Assembly (NCBI GenBank): GCA_944472155.2 | Contig: OX235272.1 | Location: 89,348,020-89,412,019, forward strand | Source: Trichobilharzia szidati | Lineage: Eukaryota > Platyhelminthes > Trematoda > Strigeidida > Schistosomatidae | Length of the DNA stretch: 64,000 nt | Direction of reading: 5' to 3' | In this document: positions 11,670-21,209 of the stretch, piece after piece | How the letters are laid out: every line of letters starts with the position of its first letter | Position numbering within the stretch: position 1 is the first letter of the stretch | Translations under genes and position numbers: made by a program | Notes under the pieces: generated by a model | Seen by the model: only the letters and a program-made list of their open reading frames with translations | Database searches by the model: none | Told to the model about the DNA's origin: nothing

Positions 11670-11855
11670 GTCAATCGCAAGTCCGAATAGCTCAGTGGTA
11701 ACGTCTCTGACCACAGCACTGAGAGGCGCAGGTTTGAATCTTAGAAGGGAAATGACTTTCTCCAAGGTGGATACGCCTAGCTGACGAGTGCCAACAAGTA
11801 CGAAACCTAGGTCCAAGGCTTCCTGCCGATTGCCTCCAACCATGTAATATTTGTG
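11670..11855 (+). repeat. HHR-B tRNA-headed hammerhead element
   Basis: The A box TAGCTCAGTGG (11690s) and B box GGTTTGAATC (11730s) lie 5' of a well preserved hammerhead (11,775-11,819). The family tail TTCCTGCCGATTGCC and TCCAACCATGTAAT follows. Other copies lie at 31.6, 34.8, 35.2, 41.1 and 54.5 kb. Confidence 0.8.
11775..11819 (+). ncRNA. type I hammerhead ribozyme, HHR-B, near-intact
   Basis: Stem I GCCTAG (775-780) pairs with CAAGGC (814-819) with one mismatch. The core CTGACGA (781-787) is consensus. Stem II GTGC...GTAC closes with one wobble. GAA is intact. Stem III is the 8-nt palindrome ACCTAGGT, and the cleavage triplet is GTC (811-813). All invariant residues are present. The palindromic stem III has no loop, so activity is likely to need dimers, as for other short-stem-III hammerheads. 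Best core among HHR-B copies. Confidence 0.8.
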
Positions 11856-11950
11856 AATTCTTTGAAAAGAAAGATGAGCTCATGTTGTTGAAGTTATCTC
11901 TCTATAGATTTGATTGCCTCTTCTAGTTTCAGCTTCCAGTAGTCTACAAT

Positions 11951-12150
11951 GCGTCGGTGGCACAGCGGTTATGACTGTCATTGACCATACACATGGTCCG
12001 GGGTTCGATATCCTGCCGACGCACACCTGATATCAGTGGTTGGCCTGCGAATTTGGGCTACCAATATCACATGCTGAAAATTCCATACTTGTACCAAAAT
12101 ACGGTGTGAAATCAAGCTGTAATCAAAATAAAATAAAATAAAAAAATTTA
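11951..12150 (+). repeat. SINE-C, tRNA-derived, with A-rich tail
   Basis: Positions 11,951-12,022 form a 72-nt tRNA-like unit. Acceptor arms GCGTCGG and CCGACGC pair perfectly, with A-box-like TGGCACAGCGG and B-box GGGTTCGATATCC. A body (TTGGCCTGCGAATTTGGGCT) and an AAAATAAAATAAAA tail follow. A second copy lies inverted at 21,056-21,200. No hammerhead was found. The D-arm is weak, so it is a SINE head, not a tRNA gene. Confidence 0.75.
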
Positions 12151-12639
12151 TTATGCTCCCTGTGGATGTTAGTAAGTTGCATAGTGCATTTCTTCGTTGA
12201 ATTTGTCAATATACAGCTTTACTGAGGAAAGTATGACCATTCAAATGTAAATGTTGACTTCCGAATGAAAACTATTTAACTTTGTGTACAGTACGATCCA
12301 TAATTGCTACGAATGATGTTACACTGTACAAAGATGACAACAATTTTTTTTCTTGTACATCCTACAGAAATAATGCAAACTTCATTAAACGAGAGCGTAG
12401 AGGCGAATTTGCTTAAGGTTACTAAATGACATCCTGTTTCCCTAATTTATGGGTTTTTTATTGCTCATAATCATTTCATTATATTAATACAAGTTCCGGT
12501 TGTGAAACTTTGTAATCTCTCTCAACAACTAACATAACTATTTCGAAAGTTTGACGTCAGTAAGTAAGGAGAATAAGATCATTAGAAAATAAAGGAGAGA
12601 AAGTGTGACGCTGACTGTTGAAAACCTCAGAAACAATTA

Positions 12640-12955
12640 TTATTGTTGCCTTAGGTTCCTAGTCGGACATAATGCTTCAACAGAACATCTCCACCTCATC
12701 CCATTCTCTGCATTCCTCTTTAGCTGGCTTCAAGATTATCCGTAAGCCTTCATCTCCTCCATGTTACCCTCTAATCAAGCCTAACTCATCGTTCTCCATT
12801 CGAGCTCCACTCGGGGGTCTGCTTGGTAGGTGATGTTACTCAACGGTCTCCTCGGCGTGTATCCGACCCATCTCCATTTTCTTCAGCATATTTATTGCGG
12901 GATATGTTCCTGGTTGGCTTGTTCCTAGAGTTCTACGTGGCTAATCCTTTCCTTT
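12640..12955 (-). pseudogene. RTE-type LINE 3' end
   Basis: In minus sense the sequence carries the RTE C-terminal region: equivalents of the ATGGAGGAG and CCACTCGAGTG stretches seen at 9.5 kb, then the GGTTCC-type hairpin and an AATAATAAT-type tail at about 12,640. Several frameshifts. Only the last part of the element is present. Confidence 0.65.
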
Positions 12956-13060
12956 CCTCGCCTAGTTTACTCTCCAGTCATAAACCTGGAAAAAGACAAA
13001 AGGTTGAGTGTAGTGCTAGCGACCCTACCTCTGAAAATCAACCCACTTGCAATAGAAACT
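12955..13060 (+). repeat. SINE-D body fragment
   Basis: GCCTAGTTTACTCTCCAGTC, then AAAAGGTTGAGTG and TGCTAGCGACCCTACC match the SINE-D body at 56.8 and 53.0 kb. The tRNA-like head and tail are missing. Confidence 0.45.
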
Positions 13061-13099
13061 TCAATGCACAGAAAAATATTAAAAATAGACTTACTATTT

Positions 13100-13500
13100 G
13101 CTGGAATCGGAGAGAAGTAATGATGCTGGCCAGAAAACCAGACACCCAATAAATCTTCTTTCAGTGAGAGTAAAAGCAAGCATGAGGATATGAAATGTTC
13201 ACATCATGTACGAAGCTAGGAAGGATGCTCAGACTGCCAAAGAAACAAGAAGATATGGCATAGAATTGCTAGGAATTTGTGATAGCAGATAGAGTAGATT
13301 CAAACTGTCAAAATTGTTAACTGGAGAGTCAGTAATCTACTCCATTCATCCAGTTAGATGAAAACCTCAAGCATACCAAAGGAGTGGCTATCACGATATC
13401 ACTAACAGCAGGAATAGCCCTTATGCAGTGGGGAACGATTTCTACTGTGATAATGACAGCAAGATTCAAAGATGGTAACAAATTTATGAGTACATTATTA
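13100..13500 (+). pseudogene. RTE-type LINE, endonuclease N-terminal fragment
   Basis: Broken frames give MYEARKDAQTAKETRRYGIE, then LLGICDSR, KLLTGESVIYSIHP and a weaker stretch to about 13,490. These match the start of the apurinic-like endonuclease of RTE/SR2 LINEs (the E-R/W pair of ICESRW is here IC-D-S-R-stop, so the active-site glutamate position is D). The domain nicks the target DNA. The copy is interrupted by stops and ends before the RT. It is the only 5'-region RTE piece in the window; all others are 3' ends. Confidence 0.65.
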
Positions 13501-14495
13501 ATTTCGGTACTTTAATGGGCACATCTGAATGCGACTGTATAATGAAAGTTAAGAAACGTCTAGGCACAGTTGTCAATAACATTAACAATTTAACACGTGA
13601 ACTTACATTCAAGACTATGATTTACCAATCATTTTAAATGAGAAAAGTATAGTGCAGTCGGATTTGATTGGCTAAGCTAGTGGTCTTATTTCAAACATGC
13701 CTCAGTATAATTAGTGTCTCATACTTTTTATTATCCTTCAACCCTTTCATACATTTATCCTACTTATTAGAACATTGATTGCATAACTTCTAATTTGATA
13801 AGACATGCACTTAATCTAATTATTGAAACGTTAACATTATTTTACTATCTACGTTATTTTTCTTCTCACCACCTGCGTTAGCTAATTGTATCTGACGGCT
13901 TGCTTAAATCACTGAACTAACAAATTATTTTCCACCCATCAAAACCATACAACTGCGTTTATGAATCGTGACCTACACTCTAGCACATTTTCAAAAAGGT
14001 TTCAACCTACTGCTATGAACGTTTAGAAAGAAATGGAAGAAAACCTCTCGAAAAAATGGAGCATGCCTTGATTGAAACAATGTTTCTTCAGTGTCAGTAA
14101 ACAGTTTAGGCATTGTAGAATAGTGTGATTCAGCAAAACTGTCAACAACCTGGAATTTAATTCTGGATACACAAAGATGAATGAACAAAAAAGAACGATA
14201 TGTAATGGGTACGAATCATAAAAGTGTGAATTTAAGAAAACAAACAATTCCAGCAGTTGGTGTGATCACGGGGAGTAATTTTGCTCAAAATATTACCTAA
14301 AGCAAAAACTTGTCATTGTGTGTAAACTATTATGATATAATTGTAATTAATATTTCTTCTGTTCATCTGCTATCATATTAATTGAAGATCTTTCATAAGG
14401 AGTAAAACTTTGCAATGAAACAAGCTGAATATTCTGTACTACTTAATTCAATTTAGATTTTCCCATCGATTGATTGGATTGAAGGATTCAGTCTC
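13500..14495. other. No recognisable gene
   Basis: AT-rich. GGCTTGCTTAAATCACTG at 13,897 recurs at about 17,065, suggesting an uncharacterised dispersed repeat. The minus-strand frames near 14.0-14.2 kb have no motif and are taken as chance. Confidence 0.35.
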
Positions 14496-14499
14496 ACGT

Positions 14500-14745
14500 T
14501 GACATTTCCGCTCTTAGTGCAGATGCTTCGATGATGTCTGGTCATGTAACTTTAAGTCAATTGGCGGAAGGTGACTAGCAGTGGAATTCAGGATGCGCAT
14601 TTCGTCCTATTTGAGACTCGTATCTGCATTCCCCAGTGAGTCAGTAATGGTGTTCCCACCGAGGCTCGAACCCACTGCCAATGGTTTCAATGGCCAAAGA
14701 GTTATTCACTGGACCACTTGGGCCACGAGACCCACTTCTTGTGCA
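14500..14745 (-). repeat. Sm-alpha-like hammerhead SINE
   Basis: Minus sense: GTGGCCCAAGTGGTCCAGTG, a B-box-like TGGGTTCGAGCC, then ACTCACTGGGGAATGCAG, and a hammerhead remnant. Stem II GTCTC...AGGAC, GAAA, stem III ATGCGCAT and CCTGAATTCC are kept, but CTGATGA is deleted to ATACGA. The ribozyme is dead. Confidence 0.75.
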
Positions 14746-14869
14746 ATGAGTCTTAATAATTATTTAATTCAATTTCACATTTTCCTGTCGGTTGTTTGGG
14801 CTGAAGTGCTTGACCTCAGGCTTAGAATAGAATTTTCAGAACATTGAGTTTGATTAGTGAAAAAAGAAT

Positions 14870-15195
14870 ATTGTTTTCGATAAAAAGTCTTTAGGTTCTA
14901 CAGTTATATGACTACAATAATTAAAGAATTATTCAAGTGGTGCTTTGAAGGGATTTGATTGTTTATAGGGTTTCATCATGAACTGATATCGGTTATAGGG
15001 CTATTGGAAAACCTGGGAGTACTGGACAGATTTTCCGTCTTAGTTTGGGACTCTTCATCAGTTCGCACCAAGAACAGGGTTTGAACGCAGGACCTTCTGG
15101 TTACAAGGCAAGCTCGTACACCATTGAGCCACTGGAACCCGATCCAATGGCCAGTCCATGAATTCACGAAATCCTGAAACCAGTCAGATCCCTGC
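14870..15195 (-). repeat. HHR-A element plus PLE-1 terminal-repeat scrap, left arm of an inverted repeat
   Basis: 14,936-15,180 is a minus-strand HHR-A copy with a tRNA-like head (TGGCTCAATGG in minus sense). The ribozyme (about 15,022-15,072) has the C3-to-A change. Immediately left, 14,872-14,935 matches in reverse the PLE terminal-repeat stretch at 15,610-15,670. The whole arm therefore mirrors 15,360-15,670 on the plus strand. Confidence 0.7.
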
Positions 15196-15615
15196 AAAAC
15201 AACACTTGAATATTAATCTGATGCTCACTAGTGACTGGATCTATTCAGGCAGGTAGTTACCTCGTTTCTAGTGAGAATTCTTGAATAGTGAGGTACAGCA
15301 GGTCAGGCGTGAGGACAAACACTCGCTACGGATGACACTGGCTAGTGATCGCACCATATCATGAATTGGCAGAAGTTAGAATTCATAAACTGGCCATTGG
15401 ATCGGGTCCCGTTGGCTCAATGCTCTATGTGCTTGCCTTGTAACCAGAAGGTCCTGCGTTCGAACCCTGTTCTTGGTGCGTACTGATGAAGAGTCCCAAA
15501 CTAAGACGGAACATCTCTCCAGTACTTGCAGGTTTTCCAATAGCCCTTAAGCCAATATCAGTTCATGATGAAACACTGTAACCAATCAAATCCCTTCAAA
15601 TCAACATTTGAATAA
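15196..15615 (+). repeat. HHR-A element, near full unit, right arm
   Basis: It begins with TTGAATATTAATCTGATGCT and ends with CAAATCCCTTCAAATCAACA, the two family ends. It includes TTGGCTCAATGC (A box), GCGTTCGAACCC (B box, about 15,448) and a C3-to-A ribozyme at about 15,482-15,527 in which GAAA is further changed to GGAA. Inactive. Confidence 0.75.
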
Positions 15616-16590
15616 TTCTTTAATTATTATGGTCATATAATTGTAGAATCTTATGACGAATTTATCGAGAACCTCAGATACAGGGTCAGAGCTATTTATT
15701 CAGCAGATGAGTCTGAAGACAAACTTAAAATTATATACAATACGTTCACTGAAAACAGCCATCCATCAGTAATCACACAACCAAGAAAGTAGAAAAAAAT
15801 TCATCTGTTCCTGTTAACAAGAAGCCTTGAAATGTACGACTACAATTCAGAGGTGATATAGAAAGTGAGATAATAACCAACAATCTAAGAAAATTGATTC
15901 AGAAAACGTTCAATGCCTACAGACTGCAGCCCATATTTCTCACACAACTGGTTATGATTCTGAAGCTGGAAGATGCTGGAAGTGCCTACCTGGGCTGGCC
16001 ACTTCTAACTGTTTCTATCAATTCAACTGCTCCTGTTGATCCACTTGTATTAGCCGTTGCTCTTGGAACTTGATTTTTCGTGCTTGGCATCAGTGTGACT
16101 AATTAAAGGCGTAGTAAAAATCATTAACAGTTCGATATTAGAAAACCTGGTCCGAACCGGCCACAAAGCCAATATTGACGAGTTCTTCTCCATCATCTAC
16201 CAGGTACCAAATAAGTTGCCAAAAACAATCAGGTACAGCATACTTCAAACAACACAGGATATTGCAATTCGCCTAAAACAGGTGGTGCTCTGTGTGCAGA
16301 AGAAGCAAGTCTAGCCACTGCTACTGCCCTAGCCGGCCTTCAGTGGAGACTACAAATTCCTGAATTCGCATTCATATTTTTCCTAATTTGTCTAATATTC
16401 AGTGAGCGTTGTTATGTTGATGCTATCGAACTGTAATCCATTGATATTATTATTGATTCGATGCTATTTAAACAACATTAATGTTATTTATAAAACTACT
16501 TCATTCACTGCTATGTATGTGACTGTAGAACCTGATGATGAAGTTATCGAAAAGAGTATTCTTTGTTCAGTAACCATTCTTTTGAAAAAT
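15616..16590 (+). pseudogene. PLE-1 copy with terminal repeats, truncated coding region
   Basis: The left terminal repeat (15,620-15,670: TTGTAGAATCTTATGACG...) recurs at the right end (16,520-16,570: CTGTAGAACCTGATGATG...), as expected of PLE pseudo-LTRs. Between them, broken frames give KLKIIYNTFTENSH, then CSC-stop-STCISRCSWNLIF near 16,030 (GIY-YIG region with eroded Cys pair), and LENLVRTGHKANIDEFFSII (16,140-16,200) with the PLE C-terminus ending near 16,313. The RT domain is missing. The sister copy on the other strand at 17,738-18,285 keeps a cleaner C-terminus, which supports the family call. Non-functional. Confidence 0.75.
16528..16568 (+). ncRNA. hammerhead-like motif in PLE-1 terminal repeat, weak stem II
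   Basis: GAAC (528-531), core CTGATGA (532-538), GAAA (549-552), stem III AAGAG...TTCTT and GTTC (565-568) are in hammerhead order. Stem I GAAC/GTTC pairs perfectly and directly abuts the core. Stem II pairs poorly, so activity is doubtful. The same arrangement occurs on the minus strand at 17,738-17,778. Confidence 0.4.
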
Positions 16591-16859
16591 TCAGTTTCAA
16601 ATCAAATCAGTTCTTTTATATCTCAAGGCAAGACATCAAATAACGTGATTCTTGTTATTTTCTACTACGTTGCCTTGATTGAATTTAATGAAAATAACAA
16701 GGAACACAGCAAAGAAAATTCATCCTTCCATCATTAAAAAAACGACATGTTTGAAATACACTCCTGTTTGATTTTAATATGCTGCTATCAGAAATTAGTG
16801 TCATCGGTAGTTATGTAAGTAGGACGTATACTTTTAAGTCAGGACGTTGTTGAATAAAA

Positions 16860-18385
16860 TCCTACATCAAAAATGGCCTATTGGAAATCTAGGCTACCGA
16901 AATACTCCATTATTATACACCATATAATTTCTGTCGTTCAGTTTGTTTTAATCTATTAAAATATAGTCTCTAATGATGTTTCATACCCTCGCGGGTATTT
17001 AAAATAATTACAACATACTGATTCTAAAACGATATTCAATCACCCATTAATCACTAATTTGGCCGCTTGCTTAAATCACTGGGCTACCAGAATTTCCATT
17101 CATGAAAATGCTCAAACTCTTCTGCACTTCTTTATTGTTTTAATCGTGCAATTAAATCAGACGACCAATACATGAACTCACGCGTGTATTTAATTAGTTT
17201 CCCTCTAAACGTTATACAGTTTTCGAGGAAAGTGAAGAAAAAATTTACAGAATTGGTTTTCTCTTCATATGGCCAACAACACTACGACAAATGATGTGAT
17301 GTACTTCAGATTATAAAGAGGAAATATTTTGGAACTAAATACTCTGAAAATTTCTGTAATATATGCTCACATATTGTCTGAAATAAAGCTTTACTATTAT
17401 TATTATTTCCATTAAACTTGAGAAAAAGCGGAATCGTTGGTGAGGCTACATATTCCATTACATTATGAGGTGACCGTTCCGGAGATTTTTAGCACAAACT
17501 GCCATTACCTCATACATAAAACTAATTATCTGCAGTCTTCAAGTATTTAGCTATTATGTCACTGGGTCAAAAAAGTACTCCTTTAGCCTTCTTAATTGGC
17601 TTTCAGTCAGATGTTGTTCATTTCTGGAAGGAGGCAGAGCAGAAATATGATAGTGGGGGATTGTTTTTCGCTTCAGGTCGGACAGTAATGTGTCAAGCGA
17701 GTTACTGTCAGTTACCATTTTCAAAAGAATAGACACTGAACAAAGAGAACTCTTTTCGATAAATTCATCATCAGGTTCTACAATTATATATACATTATAA
17801 TGAATGAATGAATTAGTCTTATGAACGACATTAATGTTTAAATAACATCAAGTCAATAATATTGATAAATTACAGCTGAACAGCATCAACATCAATTAAA
17901 CTGAATGTCAGAAGAATTAGGAAAGGTAATGGTACAAATTCATGAGTTTATAGTCTCTACTGAGGGCCAGGGCAGTAGTAGGGGCTGGACTTGTTTCTTT
18001 TGGACACAGAGCGCTGGTTGTTTGAGGCGGATTGCATTAGCCTCTGCTGTTTGGAGTAAGCGGTGCTTCGAGAATTTTGGTAGTTTGTTGGGCACCCGGT
18101 ATATTATGGAGAAGGATTCGTCTACGCTGGCTTTATGACCGGTTTGCACCAGATGGTCTAATATCGAGCTGTTAATACTTTTAACTACACCTTTACTTAG
18201 CCATAGTGGGATGTGTTCTCGAGGACGAAAAATCAAGTTCCTAGAGCAACGGCCAACATAACTCGCTCCATTTTACCTGAAGATGCTGGATGATGAGAAA
18301 AGATTATGCAATAAATTCCACTGAAAATTCTTTACATTATAATAAACACTGTTCAGAATAAAGCTGTTATTATCATTATCACTTA
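16860..18385 (+). repeat. R1 retrocopy, plus sense, split by two insertions
   Basis: Segments 16,860-17,035, 17,413-17,737 and 18,287-18,385 match in order the R1 copy at 29,945-30,545 (minus). Shared landmarks are CTCGCGGGTATTTAAAAT, ATTAAACTTGAGAAAAAGC, TATGTCACTGGGTCAAAAAA, and the end CACTGTTCAGAATAAAGCT followed by TTATTATC. The first gap holds about 380 bp ending in GAAATAAAGCTTTACTATT repeats. The second holds PLE-1 on the minus strand. The copy is thus older than both. The reading frame of the 30-kb copy is broken here. Confidence 0.7.
17738..18285 (-). pseudogene. PLE-1 copy: GIY-YIG C-terminal region and terminal repeat
   Basis: On the minus strand 18,280-17,940 reads NGASYVGRCSRNLIFRPREH (GIY-YIG motif YVGR and R...EH), then WLSKGVVKSINSSILDHLVQ, TGHKASVDESFSIIYRVPNK and the PLE C-terminus to a stop at 17,940. 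Downstream lie a 160-bp AT-rich 3' region and the terminal repeat with a hammerhead-like core at 17,768-17,774. The endonuclease would nick DNA for insertion; the RT domain is absent. It sits inside an R1 repeat, whose halves flank it at 17,737 and 18,287. The frame is open for 98 codons, so the insertion is fairly young. Confidence 0.8.
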
Positions 18386-18419
18386 TTTAGATATTCCTGT
18401 ATGACAGATATTGTTAGGC

Positions 18420-20970
18420 GACTATTATTCAGCTCATTTATTAGCGATCATGAAGTTCAATGGTTATAGAATGAGGATCCAAATAAATTTGATAGATTTA
18501 ATGGTTGTCAACTGTTTTCTATTTGAAGTCAGTTAATGATCATTCTTGAGAATAGGAATTCTTTGAAATATTTCTCTCCTAATAATTGCATTGTTAAAGT
18601 TAGTTCAACTGTTTTAATTATACTACTACTACGTCCACACGAATTACTTAATCGCGCCTTGTTTATGGTATTTGTCATTTTTGACGGCTCGGTCGATTTC
18701 AAATGTTCTGAATATTTATAGAAACTGTAATCCGTCCGTTACAAAGTCACTGTAATATGCGTACCTGCATTTTTACAGACTAAGGATGTGTCGCTGATAA
18801 GGGTTAATCCTTAATGAACACGTTTCGTCTTGTTGAATAGTGAAGATTCCTAAACTACATAATCATGATGGATAAACTTTGGCATATGAAAACTGAGATT
18901 TCAGTAGTCTAGTAGTAGTAGTTCTCCAATAGTATTTCATTACATTTTCCAGAAAATGTAGGATTTGTAGGACATTTTCACTGCCAACCAACAATTCTCT
19001 TCTCGTTTAACCGATCTTCTGATTGTCCTTGACATACGTTTTCGGTGAGTGTAATAAGAGATTTTATGTTAGTTCATTAGAACACATTGTGCAAAAAATC
19101 ACTGGTAGGATTCTGAATGTCCACAGTTTTGTCTTGACATTATTATCTTGAATAACTCTGGAGTGTTTAGGATTAAATCTTTCACTCCATGGAACGGCGA
19201 CAGCCTTCGACAGCATCGACCAAGAGGTAATTTGGAAACTTCTTTGCTACTACGGGATGCCATCAACAATTATACACCTCATCCAACAGTTGTACGATAA
19301 TGCTGCATACCAAGTAATCCACAACGGGGAACTCGCGGAATCCTTTCGAAGTAAAGAAGGGAGTAAGACAAGGCTGGCTGCCTACTATCTCCAATGATTT
19401 TCCTGATTGCATTAGACTGGATAATGCAACAGAAAATGAGCCGGGCAACGAGGAGACAGACATAAAATGGACCCACACAAAAAATTGGAGGATCTGGATT
19501 TCAGCGATGATATGTCTGACTTCCCACAAACTGGAAGATATGCAAGTGAAAAGCAACAAGTTGGCGATAGGAGAAGCATCAAAATAAGAATTCAGGTGAA
19601 CATAGAGAAAACGGAGGAAGGTGATGAAGATTTCTGGCCAACAGCAACAGCAACAACCACCACAACAACAGCAGACAACTATCAGCCAGCAAAAATGGGA
19701 GAAATCTGAAAGAAGCAACCTCCTCTATCTGCCTACCTACCTACCTACCTATCTGGGAAGCATCGTTCCAACTACAGGTTGATGGGACTGATGAGAATAT
19801 CAAAGCAGGAAGGATCGGGAAAGCAAAGCAAGCTTTCATTACTCTTAAGTCTGTGTAGAGAACAACGTCTCCCGGCATGAAAATGAAAATAAGATGTGGA
19901 TAATCAACTCCAATGTGAAATCAGTGCTACTTACCATACAAATTAGAGACTGAGTGAGTCAGGAAGGCCAATTCGAACAAACTACAGACCTTCATCAACA
20001 GCTGTCCTCACGCATTACTTCGATGAAGATCAGGTGATCGACCAGAAAACAAACCCAACAGGGAGCGAACCAACTCAGCAGGAATCGATTTTGCAGAAAA
20101 CATACTGGAAGAAATGGAGGTGGATTGCTTATACTCTGAGAAAACAAACCATCAGGTTACATCACACGCCAGGCCGTTGCTCTAGTAGAACCCGAATGAG
20201 AAGCGAAGAGTTGGTCTTCAGTTCGAGGGTGAGGTGACATGGAGGAGGTCATGTGAAGAGGAGATGGAAGAATGTGGTAAGACGTGGAACCAGGTGAAAA
20301 CGTTGGCAGAGAACTTAAAGCAATTGAGACGTGCGGTTGAAGCCCTATGTTCCTGTAGGAATTAAACGAAACAATAATACAGAACGTAGGGCTACCAGAA
20401 TTATTCATCTGATGTGTAGAAAAATTAGCAAAGGTTTTTCCAGCTGTGTTGTTCCGACTTATTCATTATTTTTCACACTGAAATGATGTTTTTGTTTTGT
20501 TTCTTGCTCAGTACATACTACTTACAAATCTGCTTTAAAGGTCTGAACAGGTAAAATACTTTCGACATGAAAACATTTATTTTCAAACTGTACATCACAG
20601 AATGACAAAAAATACGAATGGATTGAAAAATGAGACACTCATCTTCAATCTTGTCCATTTATAACATTTTGCACATGAGAAAAATTTAGATAAACTTAAA
20701 TTGTGTCATTTATCTCTTATATAAATTTCCAAAGAAACAAAAACCGACACTTCATTTCATTTTTTGTCTCATACTTTTCATAGGGCATGAAAAATGATAC
20801 AGCAAAAAAAAATTGAAAGTTATCAGAATGTGATTACTGAAAAAATGAACATGAATTATGCGACAATGTGAATTAAAGTGTTGTTTTTTGAAAAGTACTC
20901 TAATTGAGAGCAAAGTCACTCTTTCCATTTTCAACTCGCCTGAACAGTTTAATTATGTTTGCAGGAAGGA
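18420..20970 (+). repeat. Direct duplication unit A (carries an RTE insertion)
   Basis: Ordered landmarks match unit B at 23,920-26,240: TTATTAGCGATCATGAAGTT versus TTATTAGTGCTGGTGAGGTT; GAAACTGTAATCCGTC versus GAAACTGTAATCTGTT; TTCTGAATGTCCACAGTTTT versus TTCTGAATGCTCACATTTTT; and GTTGTTTTTTGAAAAGTA versus GTTGTTTTTGAAAAAAAT. Homology is interrupted only by the RTE at 19,185-20,375 here and by the PLE in unit B. Confidence 0.75.
19185..20375 (+). pseudogene. RTE-type LINE, RT palm to 3' end
   Basis: Broken frames begin with FDSIDQEVIWKLLCYYGMPS (RTE palm, first catalytic Asp), then IHLIQQLYDNAAYQVIHNGE. The ADD box is eroded to SDDMSDF around 19,505. The thumb follows in several frames: ENIKAGRIGKAKQAFITLKS, then KKWRWIAYTLRKQ. 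The 3' end is GCCCTATGTTCCTGTAGGAA plus an AACAATAATAC tail. Compared with the 8.8-kb copy it extends further 5' but has more frameshifts. It is absent from the matching position in duplication unit B, so it inserted after the duplication, between about 19,190 and 20,390. Confidence 0.85.
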
Positions 20971-21055
20971 GGAAAAACCGGAAATAATTCATATATATTG
21001 AAAAATATTATTTTTATTTTTTGATTATAGCTTGAAACCACACAGTATTTTTGTT

Positions 21056-21200
21056 ACAAGTATGGGATTTTCAGCATGTGATATCGGTAGCCCAAATTTT
21101 GCAGGCCGACCATAGATATCAGGTGTGCGTCGGCAGGGGATCGAACCCCGGACTATGTGCATGGTTGGTGAGAGTCCTAACCGCTGTGCCACTGACGCAT
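21056..21200 (-). repeat. SINE-C copy
   Basis: Minus sense: GCGTCAGTGGCACAGCGGTT, a B-box-like GGGGTTCGATCCCC and CCGACGC, then the body with TGCAAAATTTGGGCTACC and ATGCTGAAAATCCC. The same family and order as 11,951-12,150, opposite strand. Confidence 0.75.
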
Positions 21201-21209
21201 TAAGAAATA

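Noticed and set aside
11951..12022. Genuine tRNA gene
   Set aside because: Acceptor arms pair, but the D-arm is weak, the central arm does not fit a 5+7 anticodon loop, and a SINE body with an A-rich tail follows. The same unit recurs at 21.1 kb.
17554..17736. Minus-strand 60-codon frame (LSDLKRK...) recurring at 27.0, 40.3 and 53.9 kb on the other strand relative to R1
   Set aside because: It is antisense to the R1 frame, lies in the R1 3' UTR, and has stops in other copies. Its recurrence is explained by the repeat.
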